From contig CAYVFC010000037.1 in assembly GCA_964450715.1 (NCBI GenBank), positions 1-59,339 of the forward strand: 59,339 bases of DNA, given 5' to 3'. The translations under genes were made by a program, and so were the position numbers. Origin of the DNA: CAYVFC01 sp964450715. GTDB taxonomy: Bacteria > Myxococcota_A > Polyangia > Polyangiales > JAFGIB01. The notes beneath the pieces are model-generated. The model had not been told where the DNA came from. It saw nothing but the letters and a program-made list of their open reading frames with translations, and ran no database searches. Shown in pieces: positions 1 to 8,867 of this stretch; the first letter of the stretch is position 1, and every line of letters begins with the position of its first letter.

Positions 1-224
1 GATGGGCCAGCGCCGCCCGCGCCAGCGGCGCCTACGCCAGCGGCGCCGGCCGTGCCGGCCGCGCCGGCCGTGCCAGTACCGCCGTCATTGTTCGACGCGC
101 CCTCCGAACCGTCTCCGTCGCTGCCGCAGCCGAACAGTGCGCAGGCGCAACAGGCCAGCATGACCATCGGTACCGCCAAGCGCCGGCCCGACAGCGACTC
201 ATCAAATCGGTTTCGTCGTCGCAT
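1..224 (-). CDS. secreted lipoprotein, 3'-truncated by window edge
   Basis: The frame opens at ATG 224-222 and runs off the left edge, giving 74 codons. It starts with a basic N-terminus, then a hydrophobic stretch ending in a lipobox-like CALFGC around residue 37. A GSDGDGSEG segment and an Ala/Gly/Thr repeat linker (TAGAAGTAGAAG) follow. This is the lipoprotein leader plus low-complexity tether seen in several other genes of the window. The cargo domain lies outside the window, so its role cannot be told. The next gene to the right is also on the minus strand and ends 49 bp upstream. Confidence 0.65.
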   Translation of the reverse strand, partial: MRRRNRFDESLSGRRLAVPMVMLACCACALFGCGSDGDGSEGASNNDGGTGTAGAAGTAGAAGVGAAGAGGAGP

Positions 225-273
225 GTCCCTCTCCCCTGCCCGATGCCCAGAACCGCGTCAGACCTTGCCGCGA

Positions 274-1524
274 TCAGAAGATCGCTTTCAGCACCGTGTC
301 GATCTTCTCGAGCTCGCGAAGCGCCCGGCGCGCCTCGGCCCGGCCCAGGCGCCCAGCGGCGGCGAGGCCGCTGAGCCCGGATACCGTATTGAAAAGGCCG
401 TCAAACGCCTTCTTCACCTGCAGGTCATCGTCCATCCGCGCTTCGAAATCCGGCCGCAAGCGCTCGATCAGGCGCGCGGCCTCCGGGTCGGTTTTCGCTC
501 TGCCGCGGGCCGGGGCGGATGCCTGCTTGCGGATGACCGCCACCTTATCCTGCAACGCGCGCAGCCTCTCGCACGCCCGGCGAAACTTATCCGAGGTGAA
601 GTTGAGCCTGCGCCGGTAGTGGCCGTAGATGAGGAAAAAGCGCAGGTGTGTCGACTGACAGACCCGGTCCACCAGATCCCCGAGGTAGACGATGTTGCCC
701 ACGCTCTTGGACATCTTCTTTCCGTCCACCAGCAGGTGCTCGCCGTGTAACCAGGTATTGGCCAGCCGCTTGCCGCTATAGCCCTCGGCCACGGCGATCA
801 CGTAGTCGTGGTGCCGCACCAGGTTGTCCACCCCGCCGCAGTAGATGTCGGCCTGTAGCCCGTAGCTCACCAGGGCCATGGCCGGATCCTGCACGTTCCA
901 GGAGGGCCTGCCCTCGCCCAGCGATGTCCGCCACCGGTAGGTATCCCCGGGACGGGCCCCGTGCCAGAGGATGAAATCGCCGCGGTTCCAGACGTTGCCC
1001 GGATAGGTATCCCGGTGAAAGCGCCGCTTCTTCTTCGGCCATTGCCGCATGTCCAGGCCGTACAGGGCGCCAAAGCGCCGGAATTTTTGGGGGTCGTAGT
1101 AGACGTTGCCACCGTGGTGGTAGGCGTAGCCCTTGCGGAGCAGCCGCTCGATCATGCGGGCCGAAACGTCCACCACCTCCGGGGAGCGGATGATGCGGCT
1201 CGGCGTGCGGCCGCCCAGACCCCTCAGCTCGCGCCGGAACCGCCTCAGGTTTAGGCCGGTCAGCCGCCCGAGCCGCACGCCGTTCTTCTCGGCCTCTGCC
1301 AGGGACTTGTCCTCGATCTCCGTCACGAACAGCGCGCGCTTGACCTTGTATCCGAGGTATTCCAGATAGCGGACCAGCACGTCCTCGAAGAGAAAGGTGC
1401 GGTAATTGCCGATGTGCGGGAGCTGGTAGATGGAGGGGCCGCAGGTATAGATGATCACCGGTCCGCGGCCGCGGGGCCGGAAGCGCTCCAGCGTCCCGGT
1501 CATGGAGTTGTGCAGGCTGAGCAT
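274..1524 (-). CDS. cysteinyl-tRNA synthetase-like ligase without anticodon domain
   Basis: The 416-residue product aligns by eye along the CysRS catalytic core. It has YTCGPSIYQLPHIGN (Cys28, the HIGN signature), FVTEIEDK, GEGRPSWNV, HYRRRLNF and KKMSKS (269-274). It ends after the DALR-like helix (MDDDLQVKKAFDGLF), so the C-terminal anticodon region is missing, as in MshC-type ligases. Of the four CysRS zinc ligands, Cys28 and the first His of HHD (238) are kept. The WHIECS cysteine is replaced (WNVQD), and the glutamate of HHENE is Val. A new Cys229 sits in IYCGG. It probably adenylates an amino acid, but cysteine specificity is doubtful. ATG 1524 matches the family N-terminus; an in-frame GTG lies at 1563. 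The gene diverges from a glycosyltransferase/deacetylase operon. Confidence 0.85.
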   Translation of the reverse strand: MLSLHNSMTGTLERFRPRGRGPVIIYTCGPSIYQLPHIGNYRTFLFEDVLVRYLEYLGYKVKRALFVTEIEDKSLAEAEKNGVRLGRLTGLNLRRFRRELRGLGGRTPSRIIRSPEVVDVSARMIERLLRKGYAYHHGGNVYYDPQKFRRFGALYGLDMRQWPKKKRRFHRDTYPGNVWNRGDFILWHGARPGDTYRWRTSLGEGRPSWNVQDPAMALVSYGLQADIYCGGVDNLVRHHDYVIAVAEGYSGKRLANTWLHGEHLLVDGKKMSKSVGNIVYLGDLVDRVCQSTHLRFFLIYGHYRRRLNFTSDKFRRACERLRALQDKVAVIRKQASAPARGRAKTDPEAARLIERLRPDFEARMDDDLQVKKAFDGLFNTVSGLSGLAAAGRLGRAEARRALRELEKIDTVLKAIF

Positions 1525-1723
1525 GGGATAAATCTCTATACCCGGTCTCGGCCTCGAATGCACTCCCCCGGGAACATTGCGCGACCGCTCGCCGTACTGA
1601 TACGATGGCCTGCGGCCGCGCGTCGCCGCGATTCCGCATTTTACCCGGCAATACCTGCCCCGGTTGCTCGCGCTTGCCGTCTCTCGATCGCCTCGCTCGC
1701 CCCGTTCCGATCAGGTTTACCCC

Positions 1724-2398
1724 ATGAGAGTGTCCATCATCATTCCGGTCTACAACGAAGAGGCGACGCTGCCCTTCGTGCTGGACCGGGTGCTCGGTCT
1801 GCCCTTCGACAAGGAGGTCATCCTGGTGGATGACGGCTCCACCGACGGCTCGACGCGAATCCTGGACGGCTACCGAGACAGGCCCGGGGTGAAGGTCATC
1901 CGCCACGCGTCCAACCTGGGAAAGGGCAGAGCGGTGGCCTCGGCGCTGGGGCAGATATCGGGCTCGGTCGTCTATATCCAGGACGCGGATCTGGAGCTCG
2001 ACCCCCACGTGTGCGGCGATCTGATCGCGCCCATCGAGCGCGGCGAAGCACGGGTGGTGTACGGAAAGCGGATCATCATCAAGGGCCGACCCTACCTGAG
2101 ATCGCGGCTGGCGCGGCGCTTTCTCTCGCTTCTCTTCCACCTGCTGTACGAACAGCAGCTCGATGACCCGACCACGGGCTGCAGGGCGGTGGAGGCGGGG
2201 CTGCTGAAATCGCTGGGACTGGTCGAGCCGGGATTCGAGGTCGAGCAGGAGATGTCCGCGCGACTGGCCAGAATGGGCGTCGCCATCCGCGAGCTCCCGG
2301 TCAACTACTATCCCCGTACCTTCGAGGAAGGCAAGAAGATCGGCTGGCGCGACGGGTTGCGCGCGGTCTGGGTGCTGATGAAGTACCGCTTCGGCTAA
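1724..2398 (+). CDS. GT2-family glycosyltransferase (polyprenyl-phosphate type)
   Basis: The 224-residue product begins MRVSIIIPVYNEE, the GT-A nucleotide-sugar-binding start. VDDGSTDGS and the DxD-like DADLELDP follow, the usual layout of dolichol-phosphate mannosyltransferase-like enzymes. No membrane segment is evident. It probably transfers a sugar from a nucleotide donor to a lipid phosphate at the cytoplasmic face. Its stop overlaps the next start (TAATG), so it is translationally coupled to a membrane glycosyltransferase that could use the lipid-linked sugar. The longer frame begins at 1664, but family alignment places the start at ATG 1724. The sugar and acceptor are unknown. Confidence 0.88.
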   Translation: MRVSIIIPVYNEEATLPFVLDRVLGLPFDKEVILVDDGSTDGSTRILDGYRDRPGVKVIRHASNLGKGRAVASALGQISGSVVYIQDADLELDPHVCGDLIAPIERGEARVVYGKRIIIKGRPYLRSRLARRFLSLLFHLLYEQQLDDPTTGCRAVEAGLLKSLGLVEPGFEVEQEMSARLARMGVAIRELPVNYYPRTFEEGKKIGWRDGLRAVWVLMKYRFG

Positions 2399-4218
2399 TG
2401 GGCGCCGGCGTCATGGCCCGTTTCCATACCGTGCACAAAGCCCTGCTGGCCGCCACCGAACGCCGCGGCGGATTGACCGGCTGCTTGCTGGCGCTGCTGC
2501 TGGGCGCGGGAGCGCTGCGCGTGCTGGCCCTGCTATCGATCAAGCAGACCGTCTACTTCGACTATCTCCTCTGGGACGAGCACCTCTACCACCGGCTGGC
2601 GGTGAAGATGGTGGAGGGCTCGCGCGGGTCGTCGTCACTGTACGGCAACGTGGTGGCGGTCCTGTACCGGGTATTCTCCGAGGAGGCGGTCTACATCCGG
2701 GCCCTGAATGTCGTTGTCGGCGTGCTGACCTGTTCCTTGCTCTTCCTGCTGGGCAGGAGGCTGGTCTCCGCGCGCGTCGGACTGGCCGCCTGCCTACTGG
2801 CCGCACTATACGGCCCCTTCATCTTCTATAGCGTCGTGCCGCTGAAAACGGCTCTTTCCGTCTTCTTCTTCGCGCTCGCCGTCTATATGCTGCTGTGCCT
2901 CATCGACGACGAGCGCCGAAGCATATCTCTACTGCTCGGCGTCTGCATGGGCCTGGCCGTCAACCTGCGTCCCAACCTGTTGCTGCTCGCGGCCGTTATC
3001 CCGCTCTGGCTGCTGCTGGAGGCTCGCCGCCAGCGGCCGGGGCTGCGGCGCCGCGCCGGCTCGATGATGCTCTACCTGCTGGGGCTGGGCCTGTCGCTCG
3101 GAGCACTGCCGGCAGCTAACCGCCTGATTCAAGGTACCGACCGGGATACGGGCAAGATCGGCGCGGTCCAGGCCGGCATGAACTTCTATTTGGGCAACAA
3201 CCTCGACAACCCGGTCCCCTACTTCGGCCCGGCGCGCTTTGCCAGCACCGTGCCCCGCGAGCAACCGATCCACTTCACCATAGAGGCCAGCCGCCGGAAG
3301 GGCGAGCGGCTCGATCCGCGCCAGGCCTCCCGCTTCTGGATAGGTCAGGTCTTCCGCGACGCGGCGGCGCGGCCGCTCGCCTTCGCGCACAAGCTTCTGC
3401 TGAAGACGGCCGCGGTGTTCAACGCCTTCGAGGGGGGCGACCACTACCACATCGGGTTCATGGGCCGGTTCGCGCCCTTCTTACGCTGGCCCTGGCTGCC
3501 CTTCTGGCTGCTCATGCCCCTGGGCATGGCCGGCATGGCCGTGGAGGTGCTCCACAGCCGCAAAGCGCGGGCCATGGCCGTGGCTTTCTTCTGCTACGTG
3601 CTCACCCTGGTCGCCTTCTTCACCAACACGCGCTACCGGCTGGTGCTGCTGACCGTGCTCATCCCCCTGGCCGTGGCCGGCATGGCCAGAATGGCGGGCG
3701 CGGTGCGGGCCCGGGAGCGACGGACCGTTTTGATCTACGTATCCGCGCTGGCCATCTTCGCGGGTATCGAGTTTTTACCGCTGCCGGGCGCCGGCGATAT
3801 GAGCCCTTACTTGAACACCCACGGCGTAGCGCTGGCCTCGCGGGGCAAGAGAACCGAGGCGCTTGAGTACTGGAGGCGCTCGTCGCGCTCGCGCTACTAC
3901 TTCGCTGAGTTCGCCCGGCTGGCGCTGGCCTCGCACTACGGCAAGGCGGGCGACCTGGATACGGCGCGCTTCTACCTCGACCGCATCGACGACGACTCCT
4001 TTGCCGCCGCCTACAAGCAGGAGCTGCTGGGGGATATCGCGGTACTACAGGGAAGGCCGCCGGAGGCGATCGAGGCCTATCGCCGGTCGCTCGACATCCA
4101 CTCCGGGCAGCGCGAGGCACGGAAGAAGCTGATCCGGGCGCTCAGAACCCTAGATCCGCGGGAGGCGGAGCAGGAGCAGCGTAAGCTGCAGTACATTCGA
4201 TCTTTCTATCCGAGGTAG
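2398..4218 (+). CDS. multi-pass membrane glycosyltransferase with TPR-like tail
   Basis: The product has 606 residues. The first ~440 contain about ten hydrophobic segments, and the first loop carries WDEHLYH, an acidic motif in the place where GT39/ArnT/PMT-like enzymes (GT-C fold) have their catalytic aspartate. The last ~150 residues (NTHGVALASRGKRTEALEYW onward) look like TPR repeats facing one side of the membrane. The start overlaps the GT2 stop, and the deacetylase follows after 22 bp, so the three genes form an operon. The likely role is transfer of a lipid-linked sugar to a protein or glycan at the outer face of the inner membrane. The substrate is not predictable. Confidence 0.8.
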   Translation: MGAGVMARFHTVHKALLAATERRGGLTGCLLALLLGAGALRVLALLSIKQTVYFDYLLWDEHLYHRLAVKMVEGSRGSSSLYGNVVAVLYRVFSEEAVYIRALNVVVGVLTCSLLFLLGRRLVSARVGLAACLLAALYGPFIFYSVVPLKTALSVFFFALAVYMLLCLIDDERRSISLLLGVCMGLAVNLRPNLLLLAAVIPLWLLLEARRQRPGLRRRAGSMMLYLLGLGLSLGALPAANRLIQGTDRDTGKIGAVQAGMNFYLGNNLDNPVPYFGPARFASTVPREQPIHFTIEASRRKGERLDPRQASRFWIGQVFRDAAARPLAFAHKLLLKTAAVFNAFEGGDHYHIGFMGRFAPFLRWPWLPFWLLMPLGMAGMAVEVLHSRKARAMAVAFFCYVLTLVAFFTNTRYRLVLLTVLIPLAVAGMARMAGAVRARERRTVLIYVSALAIFAGIEFLPLPGAGDMSPYLNTHGVALASRGKRTEALEYWRRSSRSRYYFAEFARLALASHYGKAGDLDTARFYLDRIDDDSFAAAYKQELLGDIAVLQGRPPEAIEAYRRSLDIHSGQREARKKLIRALRTLDPREAEQEQRKLQYIRSFYPR

Positions 4219-4240
4219 CCGGGCGACAGACGGCAACACC

Positions 4241-5266
4241 ATGAAGCTATCCGCCATCACCTCCGTCGAGCGATCATACCGCCACGTCTATCTCTCTCCG
4301 CACCTGGACGACGTCGCGGTTTCCTGCGGCGGCCTCATCGCCGAACAGGGGGCCGCGGGCGAGACGCCGCTGGTGGTTACCCTGTTCACGGGGGACGGCG
4401 GCGCGCGGCCGCGGCGGCTCGGGCCGGCGCTTCGCCCGCTGGCCGACATGGCGCTTCGGCGGCGCGAGGACGACTCGGCCATGGCTCGGCTGGGGGCCGA
4501 TCACCTGCACCTGGGCTTTGACGATGCGCTATTTCGCCTTCCGATCGCCCTCGGGCGTTACGGCCTGCTGCTCGGCGCGCGCGAGATCGAGCCGGAGCTC
4601 TCGCGACGGATCGCGACCGATATACTGGCGATCTGCCGCCGGGCAAACGCGCGACATCTGTACGCGCCGCTGGGAGTGGGACAGCACGTCGACCACCAGC
4701 TGGCCTTCCAGGCCGCCCGTCAGGTGGGGCGGAACCCGGATCTGGCGACCGAGGTGGTCTTCTACGAGGAAAGCCCTTATGTTTTCGTCCCCGGTATGCT
4801 GCGCTACCGCGGCCGACTGGGAGGGATCGACCTGGGGACGGACGCTCCTGGAACCGGACCGCGACAAGGGGCGAACCGGGGCGCCGGAGTCGAACAGTGG
4901 CAGCAGACCCTTTTGAGCATGCCGACGCTGCAGCTCGACCGGCCGCTGCTCCGTCCCCTGGTGCTCGCCTCGACCGTTGCCCTGGACTTCCTCATCGAGC
5001 GGGTGCTGCCAGTTCCCCGGAACGCCTCCGGCCTGGGCAGACTCGTGCCCGAGGTGTGCGACATTACCGACCGCTGGGAGACCAAGCTCGAGGCGATGCT
5101 GCTGTACGAATCGCAGGTTCGCTCGCACCTGCTGGATCGGGAGGTGCTGGAGCGCGAATTCCGGGGCTACTCCCGGCGCATCGGTGCCGCGCCCGGGCGT
5201 TTGCTGGAGCGCTGCTGGAGAACGGAGGCACGCCCGACCGACGAGCAGCACCCGGAAAACGCGTAA
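4241..5266 (+). CDS. PIG-L/LmbE-family N-acetyl-sugar deacetylase
   Basis: The product has 341 residues. It shows the metal-binding motif YLSPHLDDVAVSCGG (His21, Asp23, Asp24) and a second histidine motif VGQHVDHQLAF, the two signatures of zinc-dependent PIG-L/LmbE deacetylases (MshB, BshB, GlcNAc-PI deacetylase). The family removes an acetyl group from N-acetylglucosamine-type conjugates. The protein is longer than MshB/BshB and has an extra C-terminal helical part. It is the last gene of the glycosyltransferase operon and lies near the CysRS-like gene. The surrounding families recall thiol-cofactor pathways, but the glycosyltransferases differ from MshA (GT4). Confidence 0.88.
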   Translation: MKLSAITSVERSYRHVYLSPHLDDVAVSCGGLIAEQGAAGETPLVVTLFTGDGGARPRRLGPALRPLADMALRRREDDSAMARLGADHLHLGFDDALFRLPIALGRYGLLLGAREIEPELSRRIATDILAICRRANARHLYAPLGVGQHVDHQLAFQAARQVGRNPDLATEVVFYEESPYVFVPGMLRYRGRLGGIDLGTDAPGTGPRQGANRGAGVEQWQQTLLSMPTLQLDRPLLRPLVLASTVALDFLIERVLPVPRNASGLGRLVPEVCDITDRWETKLEAMLLYESQVRSHLLDREVLEREFRGYSRRIGAAPGRLLERCWRTEARPTDEQHPENA

Positions 5267-5522
5267 GAACTCGGCGAACCGTGCCCGACCGACGTTATAA
5301 AATTCCTTTGGGAACGCACCGAAAACCATACTCTGGGAAGGTCTCTGGAAGGTGGCGGAAAGTACTCCAGTAAAGTCGTTAAGGTTTTCGAACCTCCCCA
5401 GGGCGGACTCTTGCCAGGAAACCCGCGGTGTACCATCCTTACGGCAACGTCCAGAAGAACGGGTACGCAGGGGGTCGTGTGCCCTGCACCCTTGCCCAGT
5501 AAACTCGATGGGAGAGGTAAAG

Positions 5523-8201
5523 ATGCACGAGTATAAAGGTCTTTTTCCTTCTGTTCTGAGCCTGGTTTTCTCCATCTCGTTGCTGGCCTTCATGAGCGCC
5601 GGCTGCGGCGGCTCCGATGACGGCAAGGACGGCGCCAGCGCGCTGGTCGACATCACCGATGTAGCGGCCGGTGATCCGGATTGCGCCGAGGGCGGCTTCA
5701 TGATCACGGTTGGGCTGGACGCCAACGGCGACGGCGAGCTGCAGGACGACGAGATCACCTCGACGAAGGTCGTCTGCAACGGCGCGGGGGGCACAGAGGG
5801 TGCCCCGGGCGCACAAGGCGCTCAGGGCAGCCAGGGTGAGACCGGCGAGACGGGCACTATCGGTGAGACCGGCGAGGTCGGCACCCCGGGCGAGAACGCC
5901 TATGACCTGCTGACCGTGACCACAGATCTCGCCGAGGGCGATCCGAATTGCGAGTTTGGCGGTGCACGGGTGGACGTGGGGCTGGACGACGGCGAGGGCG
6001 ACGGCACGGCGGACGACGGCGAGCTGCACGCCGACGAGGTCGACGACCGGGCCTTCATCTGCGACGGCGAGCCGCTCTACAGGCCCGAGCCGGTCGATCC
6101 GCCGAGCGGTGACCCGGGCACCTATACCATCAAGTTCAACGGCGGGGACGGCACGACCGACGGCAGCGGCAGCGGGGCCGGCTACCTGGGCGCGCAGATC
6201 TACGGGGTAACGAGCGGGCACATCCTCGTATTCGAGACCGGCCAGGCGGACGCCGGCTTCTCCTGCCCGGCGGCCGATCCCTACCTAGGAGCCAATCCGG
6301 CGGTGGCCACGAGCGACGGCATTCCCTCTTTGCCGGCGGGGGTTCACACCGGTCTGAGCGACGGCCAACCGCACCTGCACGACGGTAATGGCCAGCTGTT
6401 CATCTTCGACGACGCAACCACTGATCACGCGGTCGCGACCGGATTGCACGTTCCCGCGGGCGTGACGATCACCATCGAGAACAACTTCACCAGCAACGGA
6501 GGCCTAATCCAGTTCGGCCTGGCGAACGACGTGCACATAGAGGGAACCCTGGTCACGGAGAAAAAGAGCGACGGCATTAGCGCTAGCGACCTGTCTATCT
6601 CGTGCCACAACTACTTCGGCGGACCCGACTCCCTGATCGATCTCGGCGGCGACGACGCCACGACCGACGCCCAGGGCGGCGCGGGCGGGTTCTTCGGCCT
6701 GTACGCCACCGACGGCATGGTCGGCGCCTACCAGAGCGTGGGCATGGTCGTGAACGCGGGTGCCGTGAACACCTCGGGCGGCAACGGCCCGAACGGCGGT
6801 GCAGGCGGCTGGATCGGGTTCGAGGGCAACCTGGGCATCTGTAATACCGGCGCGCTCACCACGGTAGGCGGCGCGGGCGAGGACGCCTCCACCGACACCA
6901 GCGGCGACGGCGGCGGCGGCGGTTACATCGCCTTCTTCACCGACTACGGGCTTCTGGGCAACGCGGGCGACCTCAACACCAGGGGCGGCGACGCCTTGCA
7001 CGACGCGGGCGGCGGCGGATACGTCTCGTTCTACGTCAACAGCTACGGCGATATGCGCAACTCCGGCAACATCTCTACCGGTGGCGGTAACTCGGACAGC
7101 GGTTGCACCGTCAACTGCACCGGCGGCAGCGGCGGCTATTTCGAATCCTATGTCTACGGCGGCGACGCCATCAACACGGGCGACATCAGCACCGTGGGAG
7201 GAACGGCCGCGGAAGGAGTTGGAGGCGGCGGAGGCGCCATTCGCTGGTACAACTACGGGGGCTGGGGATGGTATGGGAGCGAAATGCCGGCCGGCGACCT
7301 CGTCCTCTCAGGCAACCTGGACGCCTCGGGAGGCGGCGGCTCGAGCGGCGGTGGAGGCGGATGGATCACACTGTACGTCAACGCCTCGCATACGCCGCAG
7401 AACCAAGAGATCCGGCTGCTGGGCTACTCACTGATCCAGGGCAACGGTGGATCCGGAGGCAATGGAGGATCCGGAGGCGGAGTCTGGCTGCGGCATCGCG
7501 GTTACAACAACAATGTGTACGCACCCAGTGGCGGCATCTATCACCACGTGGAAGTGGAGGTAAACGGCGGAGCCGGGTTGACCAGCCATGGCGGCAGCGG
7601 CGGTTACTTCGGGGCGTTCGTACAACCCGACGACGGGCGCGAGAACAATCCCGGAGACGACATGGTCGCGCACAACTACGGAGTACTAACGCTCAACGGC
7701 GGAAACGGCGCCGGCTCGGGTGGCTATGGCGGAAATAGCGGCTACGTTTACATCGTCGCCCCCAACGGCGCGGAAAACCACGGCGACGTGACCGCGATCG
7801 GCGGCAGCAGCTTGGACAGCTTCGGTTTTGGCGGCGGGACCAGGCAGACCCCCTCCATGCTGCTCTCCGCCGAGCTGGGAACCTCCCTCAATACCGGAAA
7901 CGCGGACCTTTCGGGCGGCGCTGCCAACGGCAGCAACAGCAACGGCGGTCTGGGCGGCTCGGTAGACATCCACGGCATGTTGGCCGAGAACAGCGGCGAC
8001 CTGGTTTGCGGCGGCGGCAACGCCACCGAGGCCCCCAGCAACGGCGGGAGCGCGGGCGACGTCGTTCTCTTCTCGACGTCGGGCGCCACCACCTACAGCG
8101 GCACCTTCGACATCGAGGGCGGCGATGGAAATCCCAACGACGGAGCGAACGGCCAGGTCATCATCGACGGTATCGACATGACCGCCGACTTTTTGCCGTA
8201 G
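5523..8201 (+). CDS. large glycine-rich repeat lipoprotein with DUF7151-type repeats
   Basis: The product has about 892 residues. The start ATG 5523 has GGGAGAGG upstream, and the lipobox (MSAGC) is near residue 28. Two modules with the pattern DPDC/DPNC-x-GG-x(2-4)-VGLD-x-GDG then alternate with a collagen-like Gly-X-Y stretch (GAPGAQGAQGSQGETGETG). From about residue 250 the protein is a long array of GGxGGxxG turns with recurrent NxGxLxTxGG strands, suggesting an elongated beta-solenoid or adhesin-like surface protein. I know of no catalytic motif. A role in the envelope or matrix is inference from architecture. Confidence 0.85.
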   Translation: MHEYKGLFPSVLSLVFSISLLAFMSAGCGGSDDGKDGASALVDITDVAAGDPDCAEGGFMITVGLDANGDGELQDDEITSTKVVCNGAGGTEGAPGAQGAQGSQGETGETGTIGETGEVGTPGENAYDLLTVTTDLAEGDPNCEFGGARVDVGLDDGEGDGTADDGELHADEVDDRAFICDGEPLYRPEPVDPPSGDPGTYTIKFNGGDGTTDGSGSGAGYLGAQIYGVTSGHILVFETGQADAGFSCPAADPYLGANPAVATSDGIPSLPAGVHTGLSDGQPHLHDGNGQLFIFDDATTDHAVATGLHVPAGVTITIENNFTSNGGLIQFGLANDVHIEGTLVTEKKSDGISASDLSISCHNYFGGPDSLIDLGGDDATTDAQGGAGGFFGLYATDGMVGAYQSVGMVVNAGAVNTSGGNGPNGGAGGWIGFEGNLGICNTGALTTVGGAGEDASTDTSGDGGGGGYIAFFTDYGLLGNAGDLNTRGGDALHDAGGGGYVSFYVNSYGDMRNSGNISTGGGNSDSGCTVNCTGGSGGYFESYVYGGDAINTGDISTVGGTAAEGVGGGGGAIRWYNYGGWGWYGSEMPAGDLVLSGNLDASGGGGSSGGGGGWITLYVNASHTPQNQEIRLLGYSLIQGNGGSGGNGGSGGGVWLRHRGYNNNVYAPSGGIYHHVEVEVNGGAGLTSHGGSGGYFGAFVQPDDGRENNPGDDMVAHNYGVLTLNGGNGAGSGGYGGNSGYVYIVAPNGAENHGDVTAIGGSSLDSFGFGGGTRQTPSMLLSAELGTSLNTGNADLSGGAANGSNSNGGLGGSVDIHGMLAENSGDLVCGGGNATEAPSNGGSAGDVVLFSTSGATTYSGTFDIEGGDGNPNDGANGQVIIDGIDMTADFLP

Positions 8202-8268
8202 AACGGGAGAACCGACGGTTGACAAGGGCGGGCGCAAGGCCTGCCACTGCATCGATGCCGAAAACGTA

Positions 8269-8819
8269 GGGAGGGGATTGCCCTAATCATTCTACACATC
8301 TAGTTACGCTCTTTAGTTTAGGAGGCACCGCAAAATAAACGAGACTGGACCGGGCGCGTCGGCGGAGCGCAATCACGAGCGCGCCCGGAGGAAAAACCGC
8401 AGAGCTCTCTCCCTGCAGTCGAGAGCGCTATTTCGAGGATTTTTCCGAGGACGAAAGCCGCCAGGGCGCCCGCCCACGCGGCCGCAACCGGATCGTTTGT
8501 TTTGCGGTGCCTCCTTAGGGCTTTTCGATGGGGGCGCGGGCGGTTCGGGAAAGACGGCCTGCAGAGCTGGGCGGGTATGGCCCGGCGCGCGACTGAAAAA
8601 GAGTGCAATACCCTGCCGAACGGCTTTTCGTTCGCAGAAAAGCCGTGGCGATTCCCTCGCAGGTAACGCTAGCCGGAGCGTCGATGGGCCATACCCGCAC
8701 GGCTCCTGCATCGATTCTTCGAATGGCGAGTTCCTGCTTGGACGCGGTCACCAAGGTAGGACCGCATTTCACCCGGTACCCTCGAAGATGTGTAGAATGA
8801 TTAGGGCTTGCCCCCTCCC
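8269..8819. mobile_element. non-autonomous element with 21-bp perfect inverted repeats
   Basis: The ends carry a perfect 21-bp inverted repeat (8281-8301 and 8786-8806), extended outward by matching GGGAGGGG/CCCCTCCC runs after a short gap. No credible gene lies inside. A second element (8318-8517) is nested in its left half. The right half holds a 13-bp inverted repeat (8572-8584/8686-8698) around a perfect 10-bp hairpin at 8620-8646 (stem ACGGCTTTTC, loop GTTCGCA). This accounts for the gene-free stretch 8202-8867. A GAAAA-loop hairpin (8842-8860) precedes the next gene. The transposase family is unknown. Confidence 0.6.
8318..8517. mobile_element. MITE-like repeat, 23-bp imperfect terminal inverted repeats
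   Basis: The ends match over 23 bp with two mismatches (GGAGGCACCGCAAAA and its complement). The 200-bp interior is non-coding. It shares the core AGCGCTATTTCGAGGA with the 160-bp element at 20051-20210, so the two appear to be members of one repeat family with different termini. It lies inside the larger inverted-repeat element. Confidence 0.6.
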
Positions 8820-8867
8820 GCTAACGCCGTACTCAATAACGGGCGAGCGAAAAGCTCGCCACTGCCG

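Noticed and set aside
776..2140. 454-codon minus-strand frame
   Set aside because: It overlaps the CysRS-like and GT2 genes in other frames, and its product is Arg/Pro-rich with no motif.
4529..5794. 421-codon minus-strand frame over the deacetylase
   Set aside because: It lies antisense to the well-supported PIG-L/LmbE gene and has no recognisable domain.
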